A model generated the notes under the pieces. It saw nothing but the letters and a program-made list of their open reading frames with translations, was not told where the DNA came from and ran no database searches. Of a stretch of 64,000 nt of DNA, positions 1 through 11,339 are shown piece by piece. This DNA is from Corylus avellana (Eukaryota > Streptophyta > Magnoliopsida > Fagales > Betulaceae). The stretch spans positions 11,881,604 through 11,945,603 of the forward strand of contig NC_081551.1 of NCBI RefSeq assembly GCF_901000735.1, in the 5' to 3' direction. The position numbers and the translations under genes are program-made. How positions within the stretch are numbered: the stretch's first letter is position 1; each line of letters starts with the position of its first letter.

Positions 1-496
1 CTCTTAATCTTCATCTAATTCCACATTTGTTTTCCTTAACTACACTATTAGTGTTGTTCCTCTTTCCATATTTGCACATCTTCAAAAGCAAAATAGACAA
101 AAATTTATTTAAGGTATGTTATACCTTAAAAGGTCATTATTATTGCCATCATTAATTAAAAACTACTTTTGAAGGGCCTTTTTATTATTATTATTATTAA
201 TCTTTTGAAGGGCCATTATTTCTTAAGAAGGCTTTTCAATGCTATTTTTTCAAGAAACCTTTTTTTTTTTTTTTTTTTTTGGAGGCTTTAAATATTTTTT
301 TTTGTTTAGGGGCTTAAATGCCTACCCCTTGGAGGCCCTGTCAGCAATAGATAATATCCTATCCATAACCATCAGAATCTAATTTCCCCGAAATAAAATG
401 GAATTTATGTCATAATATCAAACAAAGAAAGAAAATAAAAGAAAAATACTGTACAACCAGAAGAGCTGGTCAGCCATGTTCTATAAAATGGAGGAA
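1..496 (-). other. 3' flank / probable 3' UTR of the NDC1-like gene
   Basis: This stretch lies just downstream of the NDC1 stop codon, which is read on the minus strand. It is AT-rich with a T tract near 260-285 and short TTATTA runs. No open frame resembles a known protein. It probably contains the 3' untranslated region and polyadenylation signals of the minus-strand gene, but I cannot place the cleavage site. Confidence 0.4.
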
Positions 497-2022
497 CTAT
501 GAACCTGAGAGAACCTTAGTTAGGGTGCTCTGTAGTGATGCAACTGAATCTATAGCAGACTTTGTAAGCCAGCTTATCCCCACTTTAAGCCTATGCTGAT
601 CTGTAGGTAACCTAATCAAGTATGCTATTTTCCTCGCTGCAAAGACACAAGATATTACAATGGGTGTACAAGTAAATATGGAAAAAGTAAATGAGAAAAA
701 GGGAGCCAGAAAAAGAAATTTACCAGTATGACCAATAGGACCTTCTAAGGTTAGTCCCTCGATAAAACTTGGAGAAATAGCAGCATCATTCCTCCCCAGA
801 GTCATCATCTCCCCTAAATTCTGAAACCTGGTAGCCAAATGGGACAGACGGATTACATTCAACTAATGTTTCTCCTCTACATTTTCTTTTTCATTTTTTT
901 TTTTTTTTTTTTTGTTGCTATTTTTCTATCTTTTTCTTTTTCTTAAGGGTATAGAAGGTTATCTGCTTTAGAATATTCCACATACCATAGCCTATGAAAT
1001 ACTGTTGAGAGTAACAATACGACCAAGTAGCTCAACATCAGACATAAATTACCATATTAGCAATAGAAACTATATAAAATGCTATAAGATGATTGAAGTG
1101 TGTGGATATGTAATATGTGCACCTATGCTTGCTACATCAGTCTATGCCATGGATACCTGACCCAGCTCACAGAAAGAGAGGAGATCTCAAATCAAAGCAT
1201 GCAACCAGAAACCAAAACCATAATCCAGAGAATTAGCCATTTACCATGATACAGAATTTAAAATGCTGCACAGAGCAAAGACAATCACATTTGTATGTAG
1301 TGTGAGACAAAAAGTCATACCAATTAATTGAAGTAAACTGTTATTTGATGGATTATATGATGCATTAAGCACAAGCGAGTAGTGAAAGTCAACTACATTG
1401 ACATAAACATCTATAGTTATCATTCAAATGAAAACTGTCACCTTTTCTGAATGTTGGAAACTTTTGGCTACACTAATATTGCCAGATGAAGAAACCATTT
1501 GCAAGGCAAACATCACAACGGGAACCTGAGCAGTTCAACTAACAATTACGTGCTAGCTGTATGATGTAAGAAAAACCCCAATATTCAGCTCCGCTCAGGA
1601 ACAATATCAATGGGCTTGTGCAGTTTATGGAGGGGAAGGTAGGTAGAATTAGGGATTATGGAAAGAATGAAGCCTAGACAGGTTAAGTTAATTTATGGGC
1701 TGAAATTGCAGGAAAATCAGGAGAGCAATGAACTAATAGAGTTTGAGAAATTGAGAATAACTTCTATAAGGTTTTAGCACAAACCAATACCTTTGTGCCC
1801 TCCAATAAGAGGATGACAAATCAGTGTGAAACACCATAACAAAAATAAGCATAAAAACCTAATTTTTTTTCACCAATACCTCATATGTGTTAAAACAAAA
1901 GATCTTTTAGAATAAACTTTTCCTATTCTTCCTACTTTGACCCACCAGACCCACCGACCAATCCAGACCACGCCGGAGACGACGCCGGCCAGCCCAAATC
2001 ACGCCGGGTAAGTTCTTCAGTG

Positions 2023-2057
<35 letters not shown>

Positions 2058-5000
2058 GCAACAGAGAAGAAAATTTATGTCTTTGGTGCTCCGTCGCCCT
2101 CTCTCTCTCTCTCTCTCTCACTGGCAGCAACAAAAAAAAAAAAAAAATTTGTCACCGGCACCGGCATCTCTATTTTTCTCTCATTCTCTCACATTCTTAA
2201 ACCGAAAAAAACTTCAACTCGAGCTTCGAAGTGTGAGCGATCGAGGCCATGGGGTTTGGTGAGAAAGGATGATCAGAGTAGAGAGATTGGTGAAGGTTGG
2301 TTTCAATGGTGTGGTATTATAGAGTGAGGGGGTGAACTTTGAAGGAGTAGGGAAGGCTACTCATGCAATTCAGACTATGGTGGGGTCATAAGTGATGGCA
2401 ATGGTGCTGTCATGTGGAATTGAACAGGTCTCCTCTAGGAATCAAAGATGCAACCTTTGCAAAAGTAGAAACTCTCCTGCACAATTATGAAGATGATCCA
2501 CTAATAGATGAGTTCCCATCTTCCCTCAAATTTTCCATGAACATCCTGTACTGAGGATCCCTATAACATCACCATCTTCATTTTCTTCATCACCTTCCTT
2601 TCCTTATTTCACTTCTACTTCTACTTCTTCCAAAGACAGGGAGTTCTTTACTGTATGTCTCAAGAACTAAAATGAAGTCATTAGATGCCGGTGCCAGTGA
2701 CACAGAAATGTTCTCTGCTGCCAATGCGAGTGTGTGAGAGAGAGAGAAGGAGAGGGAGCAAGGGAGCACCGGAGATAGAGAAATTTTCTTCTCTGCTGCC
2801 AGTGAGAGAGAGAGGGAGCACCGGAGAACTTACCCGGCGTTATCTGGACTAGCCGGCGTCGTCTCCGGTGTCATTTGGGCTGGCCAGCGTCGTCTCCAGC
2901 GTGGTCTGGGCTGGCTGGCAGAGGGTTTGGTGGCTGGCAGCAGATCTAGGTAGGAAGAATAGAAAAGGTTTATTCTGGAAGATCTTTTGTTTTAACGCAT
3001 ATGAGGTCTTGGTGAAAAAAAAAAATTGGGAGTTTATGCTTATTTTTGTTATGGTGTTCCACACTGATTTGTCATGCTCTTATTGAATGGCACAAAGGTC
3101 TTGGTTTGTACCAAGACCTTATAGAAGTTATTCTCTTAAGAGTTTTTAGTACTATAAATTGTATTAATGTTAGGCTGAAGTACAGGATGTGAAGGGTTTC
3201 AAAAGGGGGGAGGTTGTGTATGAAAAGTTCACAATATAGAGAAGAAATTAGAAATGATGAAAAGAAAGGCATCAAAACCAGAAATTCATTGTAATTGTCC
3301 TTATTTTTCAGTTTACATCATTATGTATTCTTAGTAGTTCATAAATTTCTTTATTTCTTCAGAATGGGAAGACTAAAGCACCTAATATGACTATATAAGA
3401 GAGAGAGAGAGAGGAAAAAGAAGATAGACATTGTTAGGTTTTAGAAATTAGCTAATTCGGTGTCAAAACTAGTTTGTTCTTATCATATCTTGAGTGTTTT
3501 GGGGTAAAAAATGTTTGGGATTAGGATTCTGTGAGTTTTTGTCATGAGGACGTCATGACGACTTCATGACGTTCCTGGGAGGAAAATTGTTAAGCTCACT
3601 ATATAATTTTTATCATGATGACATCACCATTCTATCATGACAAAATCAGACTGCCTTGCTTTGAAGCTTACTATGTATTTTCGCCATGACCACATCATCA
3701 TTCCGTCGTGACAAAATCTGGTCAAGAAGTCATTGAAGCTCACTGTGACATTTTGTCATCACAACGTCATCATTCTGTTATGACGAAATTCCTAGGACCT
3801 GCCAAGTATCAGACTTTAGCATCTTATTCTAATTATAGAAGAGGAAGGGGTAAAACTGGAATTATGTGAAAAGGAAACCAAACTAGTTAGGGTATCTTGA
3901 CCATAACTTTTGATCTCAAGCTCCAAATGGTGCAAACTAGCGGCGTTGGAAAGCTCATTCCAGATTTACAACTGTGTTGCATGTGCTTCTTCAAACTCAG
4001 ACGTTTACTATGTCAAAAATGGCCCATAAGATTCTGTAAAGGTATAATTTTGTCATGACGACATGATGATGAAATTACTGTATGATTTCGTCAGGAACTC
4101 GTCATGATGACCAGATGACGTCTTGAAAAGCCTAGGGACGTTATAACTCTGTTATGACGTCCATAACTGTCCTAGATGATGTCATGACTTCCAAAAGACC
4201 TCGAGGTGATGTCTAGGTGTTGAATCTCTCTAGAATGGGAGTTGCTGAGCACGAAAGCACCTTAGAGAACCTTGAGTTCTTGCCTCTCCATTGTGAGTCA
4301 AGGGGGTTTTTGTTGAGAGCCATCGAAGTTTTCCCCCTCTTGATGTTTGCGAAGATTTTCCCCCTTAACCATTAGTGTACCAAGTGAGATTTTCTAAAAT
4401 GCTTCAAGCTTTCAATCACTTGCGTTGATGATGTTTTTGTTCAAACCACTCTCATACACATCATTCAACCACCAAGGGGTCTATTGATGAATCGGCAAGG
4501 AGAACCACTCCAAGAAGATTGTCTAGATAGGAAGCAAATAGGAAGCTTGTTTATCTTACAAAGTCTAAGAATTACAAAGGGTTGTAAGTTTCCTTGTGTC
4601 TGTAATCTGGATCTTATTATAGTGATTTTCTGGGTTTGACTGCTCCGGAATGATTTTTCCCTTTGATTTGTTCAAAGAGTTTTTCACTTCATCAACAAAT
4701 CTTTGTCTTGTAGATATGTGAATTATTTTGTGGTTGTATTATTTATGTTCTCTCATTAAAGACTTTTAATTTGAGATTTAAATTGTTTGTTTGTTAATTT
4801 GGAGATAAAACATGATCCTCGTGTTTTTATAGACACGTCAGTATGATACTAGCAAGTGAATCATCAGTTGCCAACCTAAATGGCAAAAGAGGACGGTCAT
4901 TGATTGCTGCCCACAGATTCCAACCAGCAAAGTCTGCTTGCTGAAACGCAACCTGCGAGGTGTATGGAAGCATTTCATCAGATAGTAAATATAACTTCAA

Positions 5001-8000
5001 GAGAATATAGAAAACATCTACATGTCAATGAACAGGTCTAATAATTTTCGCCCAAATTTTTATTGATTTATAAGATTAAGTTATAAGAAGATGACTTATT
5101 CTAGCACCTGCGCAGTGGCTGGAAGAAGCCTTCCATTTGAGTCCCTCAAAGCAGCAGAGTCCCCAAGTGCAAATATGCGAGGGTGGCCCTTAACACGAAG
5201 AGTTTCATCTGTTTCTGCTTGTCCCCGGGCATTTAGGGGAAGCTCATTGGGCTTGCCACTGGGTTCCAGCTCAGGAAGAAGAGGTTTGGATCCAACAGTC
5301 CACAATACTAAATCTGCCTCCAGGATTTGAATTTGTAATCCCCTATTAGCAGGTTGAAGTTCCAATATATATTTCTCATGATCATCTTCTGCAGCAATGC
5401 CTGAAGTTGACATTTCTGAAGCTTCCACATTGTCCACTCTCTGAATGCAGCGGACAAAATAACCCAATAGCAGTTGAACTTTCCTAGATGAAAGAACCTA
5501 ACACCCAAAAAAAAAAAAAAAGTAATCAAATCAGATATATAATTTACTTGCAATAATTATAATATGAATCTTGAAAAAAGATTGGAACATGCTCAAAGAT
5601 GAACAAAATAATCAACCCCGCCATTAGACTGAAGACAACTTAGCCACCTACTGAAGAAGCTAGATTTTTTAAAAAAAAATTCCAAGTACTAAATTTTTCA
5701 GCAACCTTTTTAACTAATAAGCTCTATATACAAGTACATATCACAAAATTATCTATCACTTCAGCTAAAAAGGATTACCCAGAAGGCGCTATTCGGTGTT
5801 ACACAAATAAACATCCAAGAAACACGCAACCAAACCTCTAGATGACTCACTTTCAAGGCAGCTTCCCTATTTCCAGGTTGGGCAGTTGGGCAGATTGTGG
5901 TTTCCACATTAATTGCTTGCACAATCCCTCTGTCCTGCAGTCTCTCTGCTACAGTGGCTGCTAATTCAACTCCAGAGTAACCACACCCGACAACAGCCAC
6001 GCGAATTGGAGAGAACTTACCAAAGTTGCTTCTCTCCAGTCTTCTTAACTTATTGTCAACCTTCTGCTTTACATGTAAAGGCAGTGAACAATAATTTATT
6101 GCAACACAGAAATCCCATTGCCAAAAGATATCAATGAAAAGATTTCTTTAATCACTCACTTGTGCATCCTCCAGGATGGAGAATGGCAGTGCAGACTCTG
6201 ATGCTCCTGGTACAACATCAAGTTTGGATTCAGCTCCCAAAGCAAGAACCAGCCTGGCTGCCCAGGGTTAAAACCAAAAAGGGAAAAAAGAAAGTCAAAT
6301 CAGCAGGAGCAAGCAACCTTTACATAAACAAGGCCAATCTACGTAATGCTAATTGAGAAACCTGAATATTTAAGTCTCTATATTGAGGCAGGGTTTTGCC
6401 ATTTACATTTTCTTCTGGGACATATAACTACTTCAGTACATTGTATCATACCCAGACTAAACCCACACCCCAAATAGTACAGAGAGGCATGAAGGGAACT
6501 CTTCTGTAAGGTCTCTTTAGGGAGACCCTAAAAACTAGGAAACAAGTATGTACTGGTTTCTTTTACATATTTAAGAATCTAAATTAAATATTACAACCAT
6601 ACAAGCACCTAGCATAATAGGTCTTCAATGGAGCGGAAATAAACTTAAAACTTTCAGTAGAAACTGTGTCAATAATAGGAATTGTACCAGTCATATTCAA
6701 TAAGGAGGCCACTTTCAAGATGCACAGTTCCTCCGCAATTAGATCCAGAGCGCCCATTGATTCCCAAATGATCAGTTGGATGCAACACTTTTACCCTGTC
6801 TTGGAAAAACTGCACACTTGTGTTTGCCAGCAAATCTGAGAAACGAGGAGCTATTTCCCATGCATCTACTTCTGCATACAAGGAGATAATTAAGTTGTTT
6901 TTGTGTCCCTCTTCCCCTTTTATAATAAAATTCAGATGAATCATAATTTGAATGTGGACTAATAAACTATTTATCAAAAAAAAAAAAAAAAGCATACCTC
7001 CAGATAGAAGCTCATATAACATTGGCTTAAAAACAAAACGTTCAGACTGGTCGACAAGAAGCACCTGGTCCCATATCCAATGAATTTCAAAGGTGTTAGT
7101 CAACAAATGGAATAATAAAAATATTTCTATAATTAAAAAATTATCAAAAATTTATTACTATCCTAATCTTTTTCCTTCCATTAGTCTCATAAGGCGAATG
7201 AGAGGATATTAGACACCAACAGCCAAATCATTTCATTATAATTTTCACAGCACAAAAAAGAGCCCAATTTTGCTTCAACAGAAAGGTATCCATGCTACCA
7301 TCCTCAAAACTTCAAGATTGACAATTGTTCTCTTTTTCTTTTTCCAATTTCTTTTCCCTTGGTCATGGGCAGCAAAAGACATCAATTTTTAGAAATGGTC
7401 CATATATGTTTTATGAGTTTTATTCTGATATGATCAAAATGCAAAGTACAATTAGCAAACAATAACATAAGGAATAGTGAGATTGCATGACAAAGACAAT
7501 GAACTAGTTTCTTAAAATTGGATAAAAATGATATTGGAAAGGTCAAGTAATCTTCTTCTTTTTTTCATCTTTATTTGGGCTCTGTAAGACTTTATCGATA
7601 ATACTAATTAAAGATTCTTAGTCATAGATGCTTTATAGGAATCAAGTTACTAAATAAATTTTCGCTTTTTAATCACAACATACCTGAGGTTTTTTGTCAT
7701 CAGGCCACACAAGTGATTCTAGTCTCAACGCAGTATATAAGCCTCCAAATCCACCGCCTAGTATACACACCCTTGGCTGCTGCAACCGAAAAAAAAAAAA
7801 AAAACAAAAGTTTCACTAATGTTCATTCAACCCAAACGCTTAAGGTTAGGTTGGAAGGCCCAAACCAAATGGGAACAAACTCTCTAACACCCCTTCTCAT
7901 GTGCAAAGCCCAAACAGAAATAGAGACAAACTGGCAAAACTAGCCTAATTGATGCAAATGGAGTGGACAAGTGGAGTCTAGGAATATAAAGATGTTGGGC

Positions 8001-8843
8001 TCTGATATCATGTTTGAGCATCTGACCCCAAAAGTTGATGCTATTTTGTGAGAGACCAAAACCAATGGCAGATTTTAACAATTAAGACACAATCACTGAA
8101 CTTAAGTATTTCTTCATTATCTTTACAGGGCAGAGTAAATCTGATACAGCATAAAATGATCCACTTCAAATTGAGAACAAGAAATTCATCCAACAGTAAT
8201 GACAAAGTAATTTGAGGATGCATTATTAATGAATATGAAATTAGAAAAAATAAAAATAAAAGATATTATTATATCGGTAACTCAAATTCCATGAAGGAAT
8301 GTATCTATACTACCAAGCACAGACTAAGGCTAATCAGTTACCCTGACAGGTATGACATCATGTTGTAAACAAAACACAAGGGGAATTTGATCAATATGGA
8401 TTCAATTGCAATAATAGGAACCTTCTTCTGAAACTTTTACAAAACATAAATTCACACAAGATTTGCAACCTTCTTATCTGGCCATACATAAGACTGCGGA
8501 GCTGTTTCACCTTCAGATAACTCCGCAACACCTCCACTCCACCCTGTTGTACCCGAAGCTACAAATCCAACTCCTTTCTTCCGAAAACTCGTAAACAACG
8601 CCAAATCGGTCCCATATCTTTTTGATAACCCGGGAAATAGCTTAGGCCATTGCTTTGCTCCACCTGAAATTTAAAAATGACTTACAAATCGTAACTCAAC
8701 ATTGATATCAACAGAAAACTGACACTGCGGGGAACATTGTTTTGGTTGTTGAGAAAAGGTAAGAAAAACAAATCTTATTTTGACTTACACATACGATTGA
8801 AGGGTAAGAGCGCTGCTGAAGTAGTTAACGCAAATTGTGCCAT
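497..8843 (-). CDS. NDC1: Type II NAD(P)H:quinone oxidoreductase, NDC1-like, 11 exons
   Basis: Minus-strand gene. Exons are 8843-8789, 8663-8470, 7779-7684, 7064-6998, 6871-6688, 6253-6160, 6063-5851, 5497-5108, 4952-4876, 827-724 and 636-497. They total 1,614 nt (537 aa) with every splice phase matching, close to plant NDC1 (about 520 aa). NDC1 is a flavoprotein of plastids and mitochondria that passes electrons from NAD(P)H to quinones, including plastoquinone and plastoglobule prenylquinones. The first ~80 residues are a Ser/Thr-rich, probably targeting, leader. The FAD-binding GGGFGG motif is at residues 91-96, and the second Rossmann motif GCGYSG at 256-261 binds NAD(P)H. The C-terminal part holds ALGDSA and a conserved final LSGS. 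The start is the only ATG giving a leader in phase with exon 2 (donor GTAAGT at 8788). No break is seen. Intron 9 (828-4875, 4,048 bp) is swollen by transposons. Family assignment is firm; single exon ends are predictions. Confidence 0.93.
828..1752. other. Proximal part of NDC1 intron 9, no feature seen
   Basis: Intron sequence between the exon 10 acceptor and the foldback element. It has a T tract near 893-913. The short open frames here have no family resemblance and no splice support. Confidence 0.4.
1753..3135. mobile_element. Non-autonomous foldback element with ~420-450-bp inverted arms (Mutator-like)
   Basis: The left arm (about 1753-2168) and right arm (about 2683-3135) are inverted copies. 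GAGAATAACTTCTATAAGG at 1753 matches the reverse complement of the sequence ending at 3135. The arms stay collinear through GACAAATCAGTGTG, GGAGACGACGCCGGC and CACCGGCACCGGCATCT, with CT microsatellites in both arms. The ~510-bp centre has no recognisable coding. The flanks TTGAGAAATT and TTAAGAGTTT match at 7 of 10 positions, which could be an old 9-10-bp target duplication as Mutator-type elements make. It sits inside NDC1 intron 9. The inverted structure is clear; the superfamily is inferred. Confidence 0.75.
3432..4840 (+). mobile_element. Solo-LTR-like segment in NDC1 intron 9, rich in TGACG motifs
   Basis: This segment starts with TGTTAGG and shares its 3' half with 39,700-40,440, including CCCCCTCTTGATG, TTTTCCC(C)TTTGATT and TTTTTCACTTC-type stretches. 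Both copies lack coding sequence, so it reads as a long terminal repeat, probably Copia-like. The region 3540-4190 holds about ten TGACG/CGTCA motifs. The heptamer ATAGACA lies just outside both ends (near 3425 and 4832), but the exact termini are not resolved. Confidence 0.45.
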
Positions 8844-9562
8844 TACCAAATACAACAAAGCGTCTCTATCTGCGTGCAATTAGAGATTTATCCCTAATAA
8901 GCCGTGACCTATCGAGAGAGTTATAACTGCTTTATGCGGCTGTTTGGGTTCCACGCTCCCAGCAACGTGACTCAGCTTTCTTGAAGATTGCTTGTTATTA
9001 TAACATATTTATCAACAAATGCATACATTTCTGCTCCACAAACATCTCTCGATCAATCCTCCAATTACTAACTAGAGGGTTCTCGTGAATCCTGAATGTC
9101 AAAGCCGCACAAATAAATCAAAAGAAGAGTGTTGGTGTTGAAGAACTGGAGGTCGGACGAAGAGAGGTGCTGAGGGACGATTTGGTTTGATGGGTGTCGA
9201 TTTTGGGGTGTGACTTTCGGATTTGATGGAAGGAGAGTTTTCGGTCACTGAATGCAGGAAGTGAGCTGGGGAAGAAGATAAGATGAAGAAGAGAGGGTAG
9301 AAAGGTAAAAAAGGAGTACAGTACTAGAAGTCCTGCGTTTCATGAAGAGATCAGCTGCGTTTTGGGCATGTGTTTCATGTAATAACTCTTTGCGTTTTGT
9401 TTTGTTTTTTTGTTTTTTTTTTTTTTTTAATAAATCTTTCATATTCATTTCTTAAAAAAAAATCAAGAGCTCTTACATCAAAAAGCATAAAGTTTTAATA
9501 AATATGAGATTATAATGTCATAAATACAAATATAAAAATCTTACAATCAAGTCATATCTATG
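8844..9562 (-). promoter_or_regulatory. 5' UTR and proximal promoter region of the NDC1-like gene
   Basis: This is the sequence upstream of the NDC1 start (minus strand), up to the target duplication of the hAT miniature element. It has higher GC content than the distal DNA. No clear TATA box could be fixed. The role is inferred from position only. Confidence 0.4.
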
Positions 9563-9570
9563 ACTTTAAC

Positions 9571-10330
9571 TAGGAGTGAAATTTAAAACCGCCTAACCGC
9601 AACTGCTAACCGCTAACCACCTAACCGCCTGAAAGCGGTTAGTAAAAACCGCTAACCGCCTAAGCGGTTGCGGTTAGTGGTTAGTGGGTTTTGAAAATCC
9701 GCTAACCGCTAACCGCTTTTTCTTAAATATATATATATATATAAAATAAATAACAATAAGTCATGAGTTTATGAACTTTTTTTGGTTGATTGAAATGGGC
9801 CTCAAGCTTCAAGTTTAACCATGTTGGTTTTTTTTTGTTGCTTGTGAGTTTATGAACTTGTTTGTGTTTTATTTTATTTCTATGTGTGAGTTTATGAACT
9901 TGCTTGTGAGTTTATGAACTTGCTTGAGTTTATGTATAAGACTACAAGTGAAGTAATGATTTTGGTGTAATTTTATTTGTATATTATATGATGTGTAGAT
10001 TTGTAGAAGGTGGCCAACAAGATTTTGGTATACAGCAATTTTTAATGCTAAAATGGCCATGAAAAGGGGAAAAAAAAAAAAAAGTTTAAAGTGAGCCCAA
10101 AACCAGCCCAAACCCGATCCAAAACCGGCCCAAAATCGGTCCAAAGAAAAAAGCCCAAAAAAAAACAGTTATCCCAAAGCGGTTAACTGCTAACCGGGCG
10201 GTTAACCGCCTAGGCGGTTAACCGCTACCCGGTTAGCGGAGGCGGTAAGTAAAAATTACTAACCGCCTAGGCGGTTGCGGTTAGCGGTTTTGGCCACTAA
10301 CCGCTAACCGCAACTGCTATTTCACCCCTA
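9571..10330. mobile_element. Non-autonomous hAT element (MITE-like) with perfect 8-bp target duplication
   Basis: The 760-bp element is bounded by TAGGAGTGAAAT on the left and ATTTCACCCCTA on the right, an 11-of-12 terminal inverted repeat. The octamer ACTTTAAC flanks it exactly on both sides (9563-9570 and 10331-10338). Subterminal regions carry many inverted GGTTAGCGGTT/AACCGCTAACC units. An 8-bp duplication plus a TAGGGGTG-type terminus is the hAT signature. No transposase is encoded; the ORFs inside are chance frames. It lies about 730 bp upstream of the NDC1 start codon. Confidence 0.92.
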
Positions 10331-10338
10331 ACTTTAAC

Positions 10339-11221
10339 ATCCACTAACTCATATACAAACTTCAGTTATAGGACAGATCTGCTCTAAGCAAACTTAATCT
10401 AATACATAGGTAACACATATTCTCAACTTTTATTTTTTAAGCCATAAGAGCAAAACTTTATCCTCGACCCAAAGGTTAGGATAAAAACCATTACCCCAAA
10501 CATCGCTCATGAAAGTAGATCTAAGAAGAAGTTCAAACCCTTATTAAAAAAATAATAATAATAAAAAATAAAAAAAAGCAAACAGCTACAACAGCTTGGG
10601 CGAGGGAGGCGAAGCGCACTGGCCGGAGCATGGTGGACAAGATGGAGCCTATGGGCAACTGAGGAGCTGGGGAGTACGGTGGGTCAGCGCGTAGCCGGGC
10701 GAAACTAGTTTAGGAGACTAGATCTGGATTTGAAAAAACTAGATCTAAAACCCAACCGATTTCAAGGAGGTGAAGAGCGGCACAGTACTGTGGAGGGCGG
10801 GCGGAGACGGCATAGCATAAGGAAAGGGATGGTCAGGGCAACTGGATTGGTCAAAAAAACCAAAAAAAAAAAACTAAAAACAAAAACAAAAACAAAAAAG
10901 GAGGAAGAAGAAGAAGAAGAGAGAAAGAAAGAAAAGAAAAGAAAATAGGAGGCAAGAGGAAAGAAGAGAGGAGTAGGGAGAGGGGAAAGAGGAGGGAGCA
11001 CCCTCCTCCCTGCAGGTTTTTTCTCAATATCAATAATTGTTGTGTTTCAATTATGTAATAAAAGCTTGTAACTAAATTAGTCAGCAAATCAGAGGCAAGA
11101 TTGTATTATGTATAAGCACAAGCTAGGAGTGAGAGGTACCGAATTAGTTTTAGTGTTCAGGACCAACTTTGGGAGGAAAGCCTCCTCAAGAGGAACCTGA
11201 TATTTAGTAAATTCTTATACT
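10339..11221. other. Intergenic DNA with a purine-rich low-complexity tract
   Basis: The tract 10,850-10,995 is almost entirely A and G on the plus strand (runs of AAAAAC, GAAGAAG, AAAGAAA, GGGAG), which produces spurious Lys/Glu-rich and Ser/Phe-rich frames. The rest shows no homology I recognise. Confidence 0.4.
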
Positions 11222-11339
11222 ATTGTCATACAATTATAATGATGTGGCAGTGAATATCAACTTTTGGATCAACAAGAGCTTATAAAAATAAAAATCAAGG
11301 GCTGATATTCACTGTCATATTATCATAATTATATGACAA
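11222..11339. repeat. Short MITE-like stem-loop
   Basis: About 38 bp at 11222-11259, including GTGGCAGTGAATATCA, pair with the inverted sequence at 11302-11339 (TGATATTCACTGTCATATT). The loop is about 42 bp. A second copy, missing its outermost left bases, occurs at 14,308-14,420 because of the tandem duplication. The family is unknown. Confidence 0.6.

Noticed and set aside
2020..2262. 80-codon frame with LSLSLS repeats
   Set aside because: Translation of CT microsatellites within the foldback element in NDC1 intron 9.
3136..3275. 67-codon minus-strand frame and its neighbours
   Set aside because: They lie in the NDC1 intron at the edge of the foldback element, with no splice phase or homology.
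10730..11087. Lys/Glu-rich frame and its Ser/Phe/Leu-rich antisense frames
   Set aside because: Caused by a purine-only tract; no family motif or splice signals.
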